Notes: generated by a model not told the origin, from the letters alone. A DNA stretch of 64,000 bases from Rhizobium leguminosarum bv. trifolii WSM1325 (GCA_000023185.1 CP001622.1:3286001-3350000); one strand, 5' to 3'. Counted from the stretch's first letter, positions 27,248 to 36,806 are shown. Numbers and translations are program-made.

Positions 27248-27257
27248 CTCGTCCTCC

Positions 27258-27509
27258 TTAAGCCGCCTTGGGCGCGCAGCCCTCGGCTTTTAGCACACGC
27301 TTCGTCGACGCGGGATTTTTGGCAAGCATCGCCGCCGGCCGAATAGGCCTCGCAACGAGATTGCCGCCGCAGTTCGGGCAGACACCCTTCAGCACGCCGT
27401 CCACGCAATCGGCGCAGAAGGTGCATTCATAAGTGCAGATCCGTGCCTCAGTGCTATCAGGCGGCAGATCCTTGTCGCAGCATTCGCAATTGGGCCTGAG
27501 CTCGAGCAT
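27258..27509 (-). CDS. DUF1272 small zinc-ribbon-like protein
   Basis: The 83-residue protein starts [19 protein letters not shown] and contains [13 protein letters not shown] and VCPNCGGNL. This arrangement of about nine cysteines in CxxC-type pairs predicts bound zinc. It belongs to the DUF1272 family by pattern. It is inserted between ureA and ureB with 10-bp gaps on both sides and must be co-expressed with them. A metal-handling or regulatory role is possible but not shown. Confidence 0.78.
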   Translation of the reverse strand: MLELRPNCECCDKDLPPDSTEARICTYECTFCADCVDGVLKGVCPNCGGNLVARPIRPAAMLAKNPASTKRVLKAEGCAPKAA

Positions 27510-27519
27510 CCCTATCTCC

Positions 27520-27822
27520 TCACCGGATCGGCTCGTGCACGGTGACGAGCTTGGTGCCATCAGGAAACGTCGCCTCCACCTGCACGTCGTGGATCATCTC
27601 GGCAATGCCCTCCATCACCTGGGAGCGGCCGATCACATGGGCGCCGGCTTCCATCAGCTCGGCAACCGGGCGGCCATCGCGCGCGCCTTCGACGACGAAG
27701 TCGCTGATCAGCGCGATCGCTTCGGGATAGTTCAGCTTGACGCCGCGCTCCAGTCGCCGCCGCGCCACCATCGCCGCCATGGAAATCAACAGCTTGTCTT
27801 TTTCTCTCGGAGTGAGGTTCAT
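27520..27822 (-). CDS. ureA: Urease gamma subunit
   Basis: The 100-residue subunit begins [20 protein letters not shown] and contains [22 protein letters not shown], the UreA core. Ends with the conserved [19 protein letters not shown] region. The gene follows ureD by 33 bp. Confidence 0.96.
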   Translation of the reverse strand: MNLTPREKDKLLISMAAMVARRRLERGVKLNYPEAIALISDFVVEGARDGRPVAELMEAGAHVIGRSQVMEGIAEMIHDVQVEATFPDGTKLVTVHEPIR

Positions 27823-27855
27823 CGCTTGTCCATCTGCTTGACCGAATGCTTACGT

Positions 27856-28677
27856 TCATAGATTCCAGACTTTCGGCACAGGCGCACCATTGCGCAAGGC
27901 GGAAATGACCGGGATCAGGATTTTTCTGAGTGAGAAGCCGTCGGCTGCGGCAAGGCGGACGACGAGTTTGCCATTCCAGGCGCTCGCACCGCCCATCGAT
28001 CCTTCGACCAGCGGCCGGACCTTGCTAAGATAGGCTTCTGAAAGCGGCCCGGCATAAAGCAGCGTCGCAAAGGCCACCTGTCCGCCGAGCACGGCCCGCC
28101 GCGCCGCCAGTGCCGCCACACCTTCGGAAAGCCTGAGTTCCTCGGCATGGATCAGTTGACCCGAGCGGCGGATCCGCCAGCGATCGCGGAACAGCCCCGA
28201 TACCACCGCCTCACCCATCGCCTTGCGGCCGAGCAGCACGGCTTCGACAGCCAGAAATTCGGCGCTCTCGTCAAGATCGACATCCAGCCGGCGGAAAAGT
28301 GCGGCCCGGTCGAAGAGGATCGTTTCCTGCGGCAGCCAGTCGACACGGGCTTGGGCTCCGACCTTGATGCTGGTCGCCACCTCGGCGATGCCGGCCGATG
28401 CCTTGTAGATCTTCTCGCAAGCCTGAGTGGTGACGTCGATGCGCGTGCCGGGGCCGGCATCAACGCTCCAATCCATCCGATCGCCGCCCGTCAAACCGCC
28501 AGCAGTATTGATGATGACGGCTTCCATGGAGGCGTCGAAGGTATCGGGCAGGCGGATCTTCGCTGCCCCCTCCTGATAGAGTTCACGGATACGCGTGCGG
28601 CCATCGAACAGCTTTGCCGCCAGATGCCCGCGCCCTTCCGCTCTTTGCGGTCTCGTGCCTGCCGCCGCGATCGTCAT
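27856..28677 (-). CDS. ureD: Urease accessory protein UreD
   Basis: This 273-residue scaffold protein (UreH in some species) carries UreF and UreG to apo-urease and has a path for nickel. [14 protein letters not shown] and [11 protein letters not shown] are the UreD signatures. The ATG at 28677 has AAAGGGA upstream and is preferred to 28710, which lacks a ribosome site. It is the first ure gene and begins 151 bp beyond the urtE stop, so one urt-ure transcript is possible. Confidence 0.93.
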   Translation of the reverse strand: MTIAAAGTRPQRAEGRGHLAAKLFDGRTRIRELYQEGAAKIRLPDTFDASMEAVIINTAGGLTGGDRMDWSVDAGPGTRIDVTTQACEKIYKASAGIAEVATSIKVGAQARVDWLPQETILFDRAALFRRLDVDLDESAEFLAVEAVLLGRKAMGEAVVSGLFRDRWRIRRSGQLIHAEELRLSEGVAALAARRAVLGGQVAFATLLYAGPLSEAYLSKVRPLVEGSMGGASAWNGKLVVRLAAADGFSLRKILIPVISALRNGAPVPKVWNL

Positions 28678-28828
28678 ATCGTCCCTTTCGGTCGCGCCCC
28701 TGGTTTTCATTCAAGCGCGCGAATAACGGAAAGCAAGCAATTCCTATGCCGCCCCGAGCAGACCCTTGGCGGCGGCGGAAGGTTTTCCAGGCGCCGCGCG
28801 CTTTGCTGCAAAATGCGGCATCTGCCGG

Positions 28829-29524
28829 TCAGACAGTCAGGTGGCGGCGGGCCTCCGGCGTATCCAGCGTCTCGGCAAGCCCTTCATGCACGATTTCGCC
28901 GCGGTCCATGATGTAGACATAGTCGGCAAGCTCGCGGCAGAAATCGAGATACTGCTCGACGAGCAGGATCGCCATGCCTGTGGAGTCGCGCAAATAGCGG
29001 ATCGCCCTGCCGATATCCTTGATGATCGATGGCTGAATGCCCTCGGTCGGCTCGTCGAGCACGAGAATCCTCGGCCGCGTCACCATGGCCCGCCCGATCG
29101 CCAGCTGCTGCTGCTGCCCGCCGGAAAGATCGCCGCCGCGACGTGACAACATCGACTTCAGCACCGGGAAGAGACTGAAGATGTCATCGGGGATGTTGCG
29201 GTCGCGGCGGCCAAGCGGAGCAAAGCCGGTTTCGAGATTTTCCTTGACTGTCAGCAGCGGAAAGATTTCGCGTCCCTGCGGCACATAGCCGATGCCCTGC
29301 TTGGCGCGGGCAAAGGGTGGCAGGCCGTTGAGCTTGGTATCATTGAAGGTGACGGTACCGGCCGACAGCGGATGCTGGCCGGTAACGGCGCGCAGAAGAG
29401 AACTCTTCCCCACGCCGTTACGCCCCAGCACGCAGGTAATCTTGCCCATCTCCGCTTTGATCGAGATGCCGCGCAGCGCCTGAGCGGCGCCGTAGTGGAG
29501 GTTTGCGTTTTCGACTGTCAGCAT
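28829..29524 (-). CDS. urtE: Urea ABC transporter ATP-binding protein UrtE
   Basis: This 231-residue ATPase is the LivF-like half of the urea importer. It shows Walker A GRNGVGKSS, signature LSGGQQQQLAIGRAM and Walker B ILVLDEPTEGIQP. The TEGIQPSIIKDIG stretch is characteristic of UrtE. The start at 29524 has AGGAGA upstream; the longer reading to 29572 runs into repeat DNA. It is separated from urtD by 224 bp containing a 35-bp inverted repeat. Confidence 0.92.
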   Translation of the reverse strand: MLTVENANLHYGAAQALRGISIKAEMGKITCVLGRNGVGKSSLLRAVTGQHPLSAGTVTFNDTKLNGLPPFARAKQGIGYVPQGREIFPLLTVKENLETGFAPLGRRDRNIPDDIFSLFPVLKSMLSRRGGDLSGGQQQQLAIGRAMVTRPRILVLDEPTEGIQPSIIKDIGRAIRYLRDSTGMAILLVEQYLDFCRELADYVYIMDRGEIVHEGLAETLDTPEARRHLTV

Positions 29525-29560
29525 GATGCCGTCTCCTGAATCTTTGCGGGTCCAAAAAAG

Positions 29561-29712
29561 ACCCCTCCCCAACCCCTCCCCACAAGGGGGAGGGGCAAAC
29601 TCGGAGCCGCCGTCCCACTTCTCAGGAGATCATAGGAAAGCTGGCAATCGTAGCGATGAGCGAGCGCCGGGGTTAAGCCCCTCCCCCTTGTGGGGAGGGG
29701 TTGGGGAGGGGT
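29561..29712. repeat. Perfect 35-nt inverted repeat between urtD and urtE
   Basis: The arm at 29561-29595 (starting ACCCCTCCCCAACCCCTCCC) is the exact reverse complement of 29678-29712, with 82 nt between. Each arm also has its own small CTCCCCACAAGGGGGAG hairpin. It is the same design as the element at 10797-10979 but a different sequence subfamily. Confidence 0.75.
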
Positions 29713-29748
29713 GACACACCCATCAACATCCGATGTATCCATCATCCC

Positions 29749-30513
29749 TCACCGCCCCAAATAGTTCTCGATGACCTTCGGATCCGAACTCACAAAATCG
29801 ATCGATCCCTCTGCCAGCACCGATCCCTCAGCAAGGCAGGTCACCTTGACGCCGAGGTCTCGGATGAAGCCCATGTCATGTTCGACGACGACGACCGACC
29901 GGGTTTTGGCGATATCCTTGAGCAGGATCGCGGTTTCCGCCGTCTCCGCATCGGTCATGCCGGCCACCGGCTCGTCGACCAGCAACAGCTTCGGCTCCTG
30001 CGCCAAGAGCATGCCGATCTCCAGCCATTGCTTCTGCCCGTGCGAGAGATTGGCGGCGAATTCGTCACGGCGATGCGTCAGCCGCACCGTTTCGAGGATC
30101 TCCTCGATGCGCGTCTTGTCCTCGCCCGAAAGCCGGTAGAACAGTGTTGAGAACACGCCGCGACGGCGGTTCAGCGCCAGCTCCAGATTGTCCCACACCG
30201 TATGGCTCTCGAAGACCGTCGGCTTCTGGAACTTGCGGCCGATGCCGAGCTGGGCGATATCGGCCTCGTCCTTCTTGGTAAGATCGATCGTGCCGTTGAA
30301 GAACACCTCGCCCTCGTCGGGCCTGGTCTTGCCGGTTATGATATCCATCATCGTCGTCTTGCCGGCGCCGTTCGGGCCGATGATGGCGCGAAGCTCGCCG
30401 GGTTCGATGACGATCGACAGCGAATTCAGCGCCTTGAAGCCATCGAAGGAAACCGAGACGCCGTTGAGGTAAAGCACGCTGGTGGGTTTGTCGTCGGGGA
30501 TCATGGCGCTCAC
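29749..30513 (-). CDS. urtD: Urea ABC transporter ATP-binding protein UrtD
   Basis: This 254-residue LivG-like ATPase has Walker A GPNGAGKTT, signature LSHGQKQWLEIGMLL (typical for UrtD) and LLLVDEPVAGMTDAE. The GTG start at 30513 overlaps the urtC stop by 4 bp; an ATG at 30504 is the alternative. It pairs with UrtE to energise urea import through UrtBC. Confidence 0.94.
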   Translation of the reverse strand: MSAMIPDDKPTSVLYLNGVSVSFDGFKALNSLSIVIEPGELRAIIGPNGAGKTTMMDIITGKTRPDEGEVFFNGTIDLTKKDEADIAQLGIGRKFQKPTVFESHTVWDNLELALNRRRGVFSTLFYRLSGEDKTRIEEILETVRLTHRRDEFAANLSHGQKQWLEIGMLLAQEPKLLLVDEPVAGMTDAETAETAILLKDIAKTRSVVVVEHDMGFIRDLGVKVTCLAEGSVLAEGSIDFVSSDPKVIENYLGR

Positions 30514-31673
30514 TCCGCTGCCTGGATTTTCGGCTCGATGCCATCTTCCTCAGCCGCCGATGGTGCCACCTTGGAGACGACCTTCCGCTTGCCGAGATAT
30601 TGGGCGATCGTGCCAACGACCCCCTTGGGCAAGAACAGCGTGACGGCAACGAAGAGGCCGCCGAGCGCAAACAGCCAGAACTCCGGGAAGAGGCCGGTGA
30701 AGATCGTCTTGCCGCCGTTGACGAGGATCGCGCCGATGATCGGACCTATCAGCGTCGCCCGCCCACCGACCGCCGTCCAGATGACGACTTCGATCGAATT
30801 GGCAGGCGCGAATTCGCCGGGATTGATGATGCCGACCTGCGGCACGTAGAGCGCGCCGGCAATACCGGCCATCATCGCCGAGACGACGAAAGTGAAGAGC
30901 TTGAAATGCTCGACGCGGTAGCCGAGGAAGCGCGTGCGGCTTTCGGCATCGCGTACGCCGACCAGCACCTTGCCGAACTTCGAGCGCACGATCGCCGAGG
31001 CGATCAGCAGCGATAGAGCCAGGAAGATCGCAGTTGCCGCAAAGAGGACTGCACGCGTGCCGTCAGCCTGGACGCTAAAACCGATAATGTCCTTGAAATC
31101 GGTAAGGCCGTTGTTGCCGCCGAAGCCCATGTCGTTGCGGAAGAAGGCCAGCAGCAGCGCATAGGTCATCGCCTGGGTGATGATCGAGAGATAGACGCCG
31201 TTGACGCGTGAGCGGAAGGCAAACCAGCCGAAGACGAAGGCGAGCAGGCCGGGCACGACGAGCACCATCAGCGCCGCAAACCAGAAATGGTTGAAGCCGA
31301 ACCAGAACCAGGGCAGATCCTTCCAGTTCAGGAACACCATGAAGTCGGGCAGAACAGGATCTCCGTAGCTGCCGCGCGTGCCGATCTGGCGCATCAGATA
31401 CATGCCCATCGCATAGCCGCCGAGCGCAAAGAAGGCACCGTGGCCGAGGGAGAGGATACCGCAGAAGCCCCAGACGAGATCAAGCGCCAGCGCCAGCAGC
31501 GCATAGGTCAGATACTTGCCGAACAGCGACATGATATAAGTCGGCACGTGCAGCGGATTGCTCGGCCCCGTCATCAGGTTCAGGACCGGCACAAGAACCG
31601 CGACCAGAAGCAGGAGGGCGATGGCAATGACGATCTTTCGATCGAGTGATCGGAGAAGGAAGGCCGTTATCAT
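30510..31673 (-). CDS. urtC: Urea ABC transporter permease UrtC
   Basis: The 387-residue LivM-type permease has about ten hydrophobic segments. DLVWGFCGILSLGHGAFFALGGYAMGMYL is conserved in UrtC. The ATG at 31673 overlaps the urtB stop (ATGA). The transport path for urea is formed with UrtB. Confidence 0.94.
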   Translation of the reverse strand: MITAFLLRSLDRKIVIAIALLLLVAVLVPVLNLMTGPSNPLHVPTYIMSLFGKYLTYALLALALDLVWGFCGILSLGHGAFFALGGYAMGMYLMRQIGTRGSYGDPVLPDFMVFLNWKDLPWFWFGFNHFWFAALMVLVVPGLLAFVFGWFAFRSRVNGVYLSIITQAMTYALLLAFFRNDMGFGGNNGLTDFKDIIGFSVQADGTRAVLFAATAIFLALSLLIASAIVRSKFGKVLVGVRDAESRTRFLGYRVEHFKLFTFVVSAMMAGIAGALYVPQVGIINPGEFAPANSIEVVIWTAVGGRATLIGPIIGAILVNGGKTIFTGLFPEFWLFALGGLFVAVTLFLPKGVVGTIAQYLGKRKVVSKVAPSAAEEDGIEPKIQAAE

Positions 31674-33307
31674 GCTTCCACCGCCCTTCCTTTGAGTGCG
31701 AAGAGCCCGCGGGGACGCTTCTGGATGAAGAGAATGATGAGGACGAGCACCAGGATCTTGCCGAGCACCGCGCCGGCGAAGGGCTCGAGGAACTTGTTGA
31801 CGACGCCGAGCGAGAGTGCACCGACCAGCGTGCCCCAGAGATTGCCGACACCGCCGAAGACGACGACCATGAAGCTGTCGATGATGTAGGATTGACCGAG
31901 GTTCGGCGAGACATTGTCGATCTGGCTGAGCGCCACGCCGGCGATGCCGGCAATGCCCGAGCCGAGCGCGAAGGTGAAGGCATCGACCCAGCCGGTGCGG
32001 ATGCCCATCGACGACGCCATGCGCCGGTTCTGCGTAACGGCACGCATCTGCAGGCCGAAGGCGGACCGTTTGAGCAGCAGGAGCAGCGCCACAAAGACCA
32101 CCATCGAAAAGACGATGATCCACAGTCGGTTCCACGTGATGGAGAGCCCGCCGAGATCGAAGACGCCGGACATCCAGGTCGGATTGCGGACCTCGCGGTT
32201 GGTCGGGCCGAAGCTGCTGCGCACCGCCTGCTGCAGGATCAGCGACACGCCCCAGGTGGCGAGCAGCGTTTCGAGCGGCCGGCCGTAGAGATAGCGGATG
32301 ACGGCGCGCTCGATCACCAGACCGACGAAGCCGGTAAAGACGAAGGCCGCAGGCACGGCAAAGGCCAGCGAATAATCGGCAAGTTCAGGAAAGGCGGAAG
32401 TAATGTATTCCTGCACCACATAGGTGGTGTAGGCGCCGATCATCACCATTTCGCCATGCGCCATGTTGATGACGCCCATGACGCCGAAGGTGATGGCAAG
32501 GCCGATCGCGGCAAGCAGCAGGACCGAGCCGAGAGACAATCCGTACCAGATGTTCTGGACGATATCCCACAGCGCCAGGCTGCGATTGATGGAGCTGATA
32601 TCCGCCTGGATCGCCGGCTTCAGGTCGTCAGGCGCGGTTTCGAGTGTGGTCGTGAGGATGGTCAGCGCATCGCGATTGCCGCGCGCCGCGATCGTATCGA
32701 TCGCAGCCTTCTTGTCTTCGACGCTCGCATCCGTCTTGAGCAGCAGCACTGCGCGCGCCGCTTCCATCGTATTCTTGATCTCAGCGTCCTTTTCGGCCGC
32801 AAGCGCCGAGTTCAGCAGGTCGAGATTGGCGGGATCGGCATCTTTCAGGAGGCCCTGCGCCGCGGCAAGCCGCGCGGAGCGGTCCGGGCTCATCAGCGTC
32901 AGCTGGCTGGTGGCGGCGCCGATGACGCCGCGAAGCGCGTTGTTGATCTTCACCTTCGTCATCAGATCCGGATCGACATCGGCAGCGGCTTCGCCGGTGA
33001 TCGGATCGGAATAGGTCGGTTCGTCATCGGTACCGCCCTGGAGAAGAACCGGGCCGCCATCGGAATTGACGTAGAGAAGGCCGTCGCTCAACTGCTGCAG
33101 GATCTGGCTGACATGCGGATCCTTGGAAGCGACCAGCGCCTTGATGGCCTCTTCGCGTTCCGGGAAGTCGCCGACGCCGAGCGCGTCGATAAGCACGTGG
33201 ATATCATCCTGGGCATGGACTTCGCTCGAGATTATCACGCCCGAAAATGTCAGGCCCGAAAATGTCAGGCAAACCGTGATGAGGAAAATCTTTATGGCGC
33301 GATACAT
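31670..33307 (-). CDS. urtB: Urea ABC transporter permease UrtB
   Basis: This 545-residue LivH-type permease has a signal-peptide-like start and an N-terminal extension of about 240 residues that is exported and helical. The extension is a family trait of UrtB. The permease core follows (NIWYGLSLGSVLLLAAIGLA, then GVMGVINMAHGEMVMIGAYT). It is 115 bp downstream of urtA, with a stem-loop between them. Confidence 0.93.
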   Translation of the reverse strand: MYRAIKIFLITVCLTFSGLTFSGVIISSEVHAQDDIHVLIDALGVGDFPEREEAIKALVASKDPHVSQILQQLSDGLLYVNSDGGPVLLQGGTDDEPTYSDPITGEAAADVDPDLMTKVKINNALRGVIGAATSQLTLMSPDRSARLAAAQGLLKDADPANLDLLNSALAAEKDAEIKNTMEAARAVLLLKTDASVEDKKAAIDTIAARGNRDALTILTTTLETAPDDLKPAIQADISSINRSLALWDIVQNIWYGLSLGSVLLLAAIGLAITFGVMGVINMAHGEMVMIGAYTTYVVQEYITSAFPELADYSLAFAVPAAFVFTGFVGLVIERAVIRYLYGRPLETLLATWGVSLILQQAVRSSFGPTNREVRNPTWMSGVFDLGGLSITWNRLWIIVFSMVVFVALLLLLKRSAFGLQMRAVTQNRRMASSMGIRTGWVDAFTFALGSGIAGIAGVALSQIDNVSPNLGQSYIIDSFMVVVFGGVGNLWGTLVGALSLGVVNKFLEPFAGAVLGKILVLVLIILFIQKRPRGLFALKGRAVEA

Positions 33308-33362
33308 CGGCTTTCTCGCCCTTGATAGTGTTGGCCTCGCGGCGCAATCGCTGGGACGGAGC

Positions 33363-33390
33363 TTCCGCCCGGGATCAAACCCGGACGGAA
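33363..33390 (-). terminator. Stem-loop between urtA and urtB
   Basis: TTCCGCCCGGG (33363-33373) pairs with CCCGGACGGAA (33380-33390) with one mismatch and a 6-nt loop. Hairpins after a binding-protein gene often trim or stabilise the 3' end so that the binding protein is made in excess over the membrane parts; that is the likely role here. Confidence 0.55.
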
Positions 33391-33422
33391 TCCTTCAGGC
33401 AATCATCGGATCGGAGTCGTAC

Positions 33423-34715
33423 TCAGGAGCCCTTGCCACCGCACTTGCCCGTAGCGACGTTGAAGTTGCCGCAGGACATCGGCTTGCGCCAATCGGAGAT
33501 CAGATCCTTGGAGTCAGGCAGGAAATCTGACCATTCGTCGCCGACGACGGCAGGTGTCTGCTGGACGATTTCGAATTGGCCGTCGGCCTGGATTTCACCG
33601 ATCAGCACCGGCTTGGTGATGTGGTGGTTCGGCATGACGGTCGCATAACCGCCGGAGAGGTTCGGAACGCTGACGCCGATAATGGTGTCGAGAACCTTGT
33701 CGGTATCGGTCGTGCCGGCAGCCTGGACGGCCTTAACCCATGCATTGAAGCCGATATACGCAGCTTCCATCGGGTCGTTCGTCACGCGCTTGTCGTTCTT
33801 GGTGAAAGCGTGCCAGTCCTTGATGAACTTCTTGTTCGCCGGGCTTTCGACCGACTCGAAGTAGTTCCAGGCAGCGAGATGGCCGACGAGCGGCTTGGTG
33901 TCGAGGCCGGCAAGCTCTTCTTCGCCAACCGAGAAGGCGACGACGGGGATGTCGGTTGCCTTGATGCCCTTGTTGCCCAGTTCCTTGTAGAACGGAACGT
34001 TGGCATCGCCGTTGATCGTGGAAACGACGGCGGTCTTCTTGCCGGTCGAACCGAATTCCTTGATCTTGGAAACTTCGGTCTGCCAGTCGGAGAAGCCGAA
34101 CGGCGTGTAGTTGGTCATGATGTCTTCTTTCGGAATACCCTTCGAAATCAGGTATGCCTCGAGAATCTTGTTGGTCGTGCGCGGATAAACGTAGTCCGTA
34201 CCTTCGAGAACGAAGCGCTTGACGCCTTCTTTTTCCATCAGGTAGTCGACAGCAGGAATGGCCTGCTGGTTCGGAGCAGCACCGGTGTAGAAGATGTTGC
34301 GCGAGGACTCTTCGCCTTCATACTGGACCGGGTAGAAGAGGATCGAGTTGGTCTCTTCGAAAACCGGCAGAACGGACTTGCGCGACGAGGACGTCCAGCA
34401 ACCGAAGACGGCGGCAACCTTGTCCTTCTGGATCAGCTCACGTGCCTTTTCGGCAAATAGCGGCCAGTCGGAAGCCGGGTCGACGACGACGGCCTCGAGC
34501 TTCTTGCCGAGAAGGCCGCCCTTCTTGTTCTGCTCGTCGATGAGCATCAGCATGGCGTCCTTGAGCGTGGTCTCGGAGATGGCCATGGTGCCGGAAAGCG
34601 AGTGCAGAATGCCGACCTTGATCGTATCGTCGGCGGCAACCGCACCGCTGAAGGCAGCCGAGGCCGCCATGACGGCGCCGAGTGCAGCGCCCGCAATAGT
34701 AGTTCTGAGATTCAT
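33423..34715 (-). CDS. urtA: Urea ABC transporter substrate-binding protein UrtA
   Basis: The 430-residue periplasmic protein has a signal peptide (cleavage after AFSGAVA, about residue 27) and begins its mature part DDTIKVGILHSLSGTMAIS. It continues with KGGLLGKKLEAVVVDPASDW and FGCWTSSSRKSVLPVFEE, all typical of UrtA. It captures urea or short-chain amides for UrtBCDE. First gene of the cluster; I looked for a sigma-54 (GG-N10-GC) promoter upstream and did not find one. Confidence 0.95.
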   Translation of the reverse strand: MNLRTTIAGAALGAVMAASAAFSGAVAADDTIKVGILHSLSGTMAISETTLKDAMLMLIDEQNKKGGLLGKKLEAVVVDPASDWPLFAEKARELIQKDKVAAVFGCWTSSSRKSVLPVFEETNSILFYPVQYEGEESSRNIFYTGAAPNQQAIPAVDYLMEKEGVKRFVLEGTDYVYPRTTNKILEAYLISKGIPKEDIMTNYTPFGFSDWQTEVSKIKEFGSTGKKTAVVSTINGDANVPFYKELGNKGIKATDIPVVAFSVGEEELAGLDTKPLVGHLAAWNYFESVESPANKKFIKDWHAFTKNDKRVTNDPMEAAYIGFNAWVKAVQAAGTTDTDKVLDTIIGVSVPNLSGGYATVMPNHHITKPVLIGEIQADGQFEIVQQTPAVVGDEWSDFLPDSKDLISDWRKPMSCGNFNVATGKCGGKGS

Positions 34716-34859
34716 CTGGTTGAGCCCCTCTTCTTGTTCCGCAACAGGCCGGAAACGGAGATTAACTGTTGCTTAAGGGACTATCGGGTGCTGCAGCGCA
34801 AAAACACATACGCAAAATGACGTAGGCGCGGGGGTCAAACAGGCAGGCCGGAGAAGGAA

Positions 34860-34884
34860 GGGCATCCTCGCAGCAGGGATGCCC
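34860..34884 (-). terminator. Hairpin after the PAP2 phosphatase gene
   Basis: GGGCATCC (34860-34867) pairs with GGATGCCC (34877-34884). On the minus strand it is followed by TTCCTTCT. It lies 18 bp beyond the phosphatase stop and upstream of the urtA start, so it probably insulates the urea operon. Confidence 0.55.
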
Positions 34885-34901
34885 TATCTCGATACCGGAA
34901 A

Positions 34902-36806
34902 TTATCCGTCGATCGTCAAGGTGACGGATGTCGGGCCATAGGAGAGGCTCGCCTTGTGGCCGGAGACGGTGACCTTGCCGAAGGTGCCGGTCACGGCACC
35001 CGCCTTGAGGATTTCGATCTTCGTTCCGGGCGTCGGGGCATAACCGTCGACAAGCGTCACGGCGAGGTCGCCGGCCAGCGCCGCCTTGCCCTCGACGACC
35101 AGTGTCCCCGCGCCGTTTGCGCCGAGCGCCGGCTTCGTCGTGGCATTGGCGAGCTGCTGATAATCGCCGCTCACGGTCAACGGCTTGTCGGCCGCCAAAA
35201 CGAGCGAGCCACCGTTGACCGTCAGCCCGCCACGACCGAAGGCCGACGACGACAGGGCCACCAGCGCGCCCTCTTCCAGCATGGTGCCGCCGGAATAGCT
35301 GTTGGCGCCCGACAGCCCGAGGATGCCGTTGCCACGCTTCACCAGCCTGCCCCTGCCGGTGATGTCGTTCCGCCAGGTGTCGATCGAATTGAACCCGCCC
35401 TTTGCCGCGTCCATCGTCACGGTCACGTCCTGTTCGAACGCACCGTAACCGTCGGCGGCGGCAAACAGGTTGAGACGGCCGTAACCTTCCGCATCGTCGA
35501 GCAGCGGATAGCCGGAGGCGATCTCCGTCGTCTTCAGCACATCGCGGCGCTGCTCGCCGTCCAGATAGGGCAGACGCGTTTCGAGAAGCGCTTCGGCGCC
35601 CTGCGGCACGCGCGCCGGTTGATCGGTCGCATGGATCGTCGGCAGGCCGTAGCTCAGGCGCTGCAGCACGTAGGCACGATTGGCGTCATGATCGGCGAAA
35701 CGGTCTGCAGCGAGCGGTGCCGCGTGGGCGGCAACCTCGAGCGCACCCGCATCCGCAACGCCTGATTTGGCGACGAGCCATGACTGCGCTTGGGCGTAGG
35801 CATCGCTCTTCAGCGCCGCATTGTCGGCCTTGTTCAGATTGTAGACGACCGTGGCGGTGCCGAGCATGCGGCCGCCCATCACGTCGAGCGGAGAATGCAT
35901 GCCGGCGAGAATACGGTCTTCACCCAGCTCGCTGGCGCGCGTGATCATTTCCTGAAAGCGCTGCGGCACGAGATAGGCCATGGCGAGCGCATCCCGCCAG
36001 GCTTCCGCCGTATGCCCGCTCGGGAAACCACCATCCTCGACCGGCTTGCCGCTCTTGGCGGGCTCCAGCGTCGGAACGACCGACACGTCCTGGCTCCAGC
36101 GGTAGGGACGGCCATATTTGAAATAGCGTTTTGCGGGCTCCGTCGAGCCGTCACCGCTTGCGGCGTTGATGAAGTCGATTGCAAGGCCCATGTCGGGATT
36201 GGCATCGGTCTTGTTTTCCGTGTCCGGCTTGCTGCCGGCGCCGCGATTGTTGCCCTTGTCGTCATATTTGGCCGTCGTCGCGTCGGCCGCCACCTCGGTG
36301 ATCGTGGTGGTCTGCTTCGAGCCGGCCTTCCAGGCATCCGTCAGCGGACCGAGGCCATCGACGATGCTGGCATTCTTGCCGCGCCGATCGTCGAGATAGG
36401 CGGCGACGGCCTGATCGGCCGTCCGCGCCCGCGTTGCTTTGACGACATAGGCGATGTTGGCGTCATGGACGGCCTGGTTGAGGATATGGCCGTCGGTCTT
36501 GCTGGAAGGAATGCCGTCCCAATCCGTCTTGGCAACCGCCGGGCAATTATCCTTGGCCGGGGCTTCGACACCCGCATCGACGAAAGGCGTGCGCGGGGTC
36601 CAGATTTCGAGGAAGCCGGAGAGGAGGCGAACGGCAGCGTTGGTGTCCACCGTCGAGAAGCAGGCGTCACCGCGTTTGTTGGTGTTTCCGGCCTGCGCAT
36701 AAGGCGCTTTCGCCGCCGTGGCCTGCTCGGCGCCGGCAAGCGAGGGCACGATGGAAAGGAGGCAGACGAGGGCGGTGCTCAGGCGGAAAAAGCTTAAAAC
36801 AGACAT
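34902..36806 (-). CDS. Secreted PAP2-type acid phosphatase with autotransporter-associated repeat
   Basis: This 634-residue protein has a signal peptide (cleavage near SLAGAEQ). Phosphatase motifs occur in order: KYGRPYRW, GGFPSGHTAEAW with His265, and RILAGMHSPLDVMGGR, the three PAP2/class A acid phosphatase signatures. From about residue 480, GNGILGLSGANSYSGGTML is an autotransporter-associated beta-strand repeat, and the C-terminus stays beta-rich. No 12-strand beta-barrel domain follows, so export through the outer membrane is unexplained. It lies divergent from the permease-kinase gene. Confidence 0.85.
   Translation of the reverse strand: MSVLSFFRLSTALVCLLSIVPSLAGAEQATAAKAPYAQAGNTNKRGDACFSTVDTNAAVRLLSGFLEIWTPRTPFVDAGVEAPAKDNCPAVAKTDWDGIPSSKTDGHILNQAVHDANIAYVVKATRARTADQAVAAYLDDRRGKNASIVDGLGPLTDAWKAGSKQTTTITEVAADATTAKYDDKGNNRGAGSKPDTENKTDANPDMGLAIDFINAASGDGSTEPAKRYFKYGRPYRWSQDVSVVPTLEPAKSGKPVEDGGFPSGHTAEAWRDALAMAYLVPQRFQEMITRASELGEDRILAGMHSPLDVMGGRMLGTATVVYNLNKADNAALKSDAYAQAQSWLVAKSGVADAGALEVAAHAAPLAADRFADHDANRAYVLQRLSYGLPTIHATDQPARVPQGAEALLETRLPYLDGEQRRDVLKTTEIASGYPLLDDAEGYGRLNLFAAADGYGAFEQDVTVTMDAAKGGFNSIDTWRNDITGRGRLVKRGNGILGLSGANSYSGGTMLEEGALVALSSSAFGRGGLTVNGGSLVLAADKPLTVSGDYQQLANATTKPALGANGAGTLVVEGKAALAGDLAVTLVDGYAPTPGTKIEILKAGAVTGTFGKVTVSGHKASLSYGPTSVTLTIDG

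Noticed and set aside
31646..33325. 559-codon open frame on the plus strand
   Set aside because: Antisense shadow of urtB; composition rich in Arg, Asp and His without any recognisable motif or ribosome site.
34716..34860. Sigma-54 promoter before urtA
   Set aside because: Nitrogen genes often use it, so I looked for GG-N10-GC on the minus strand; candidates had wrong spacing.
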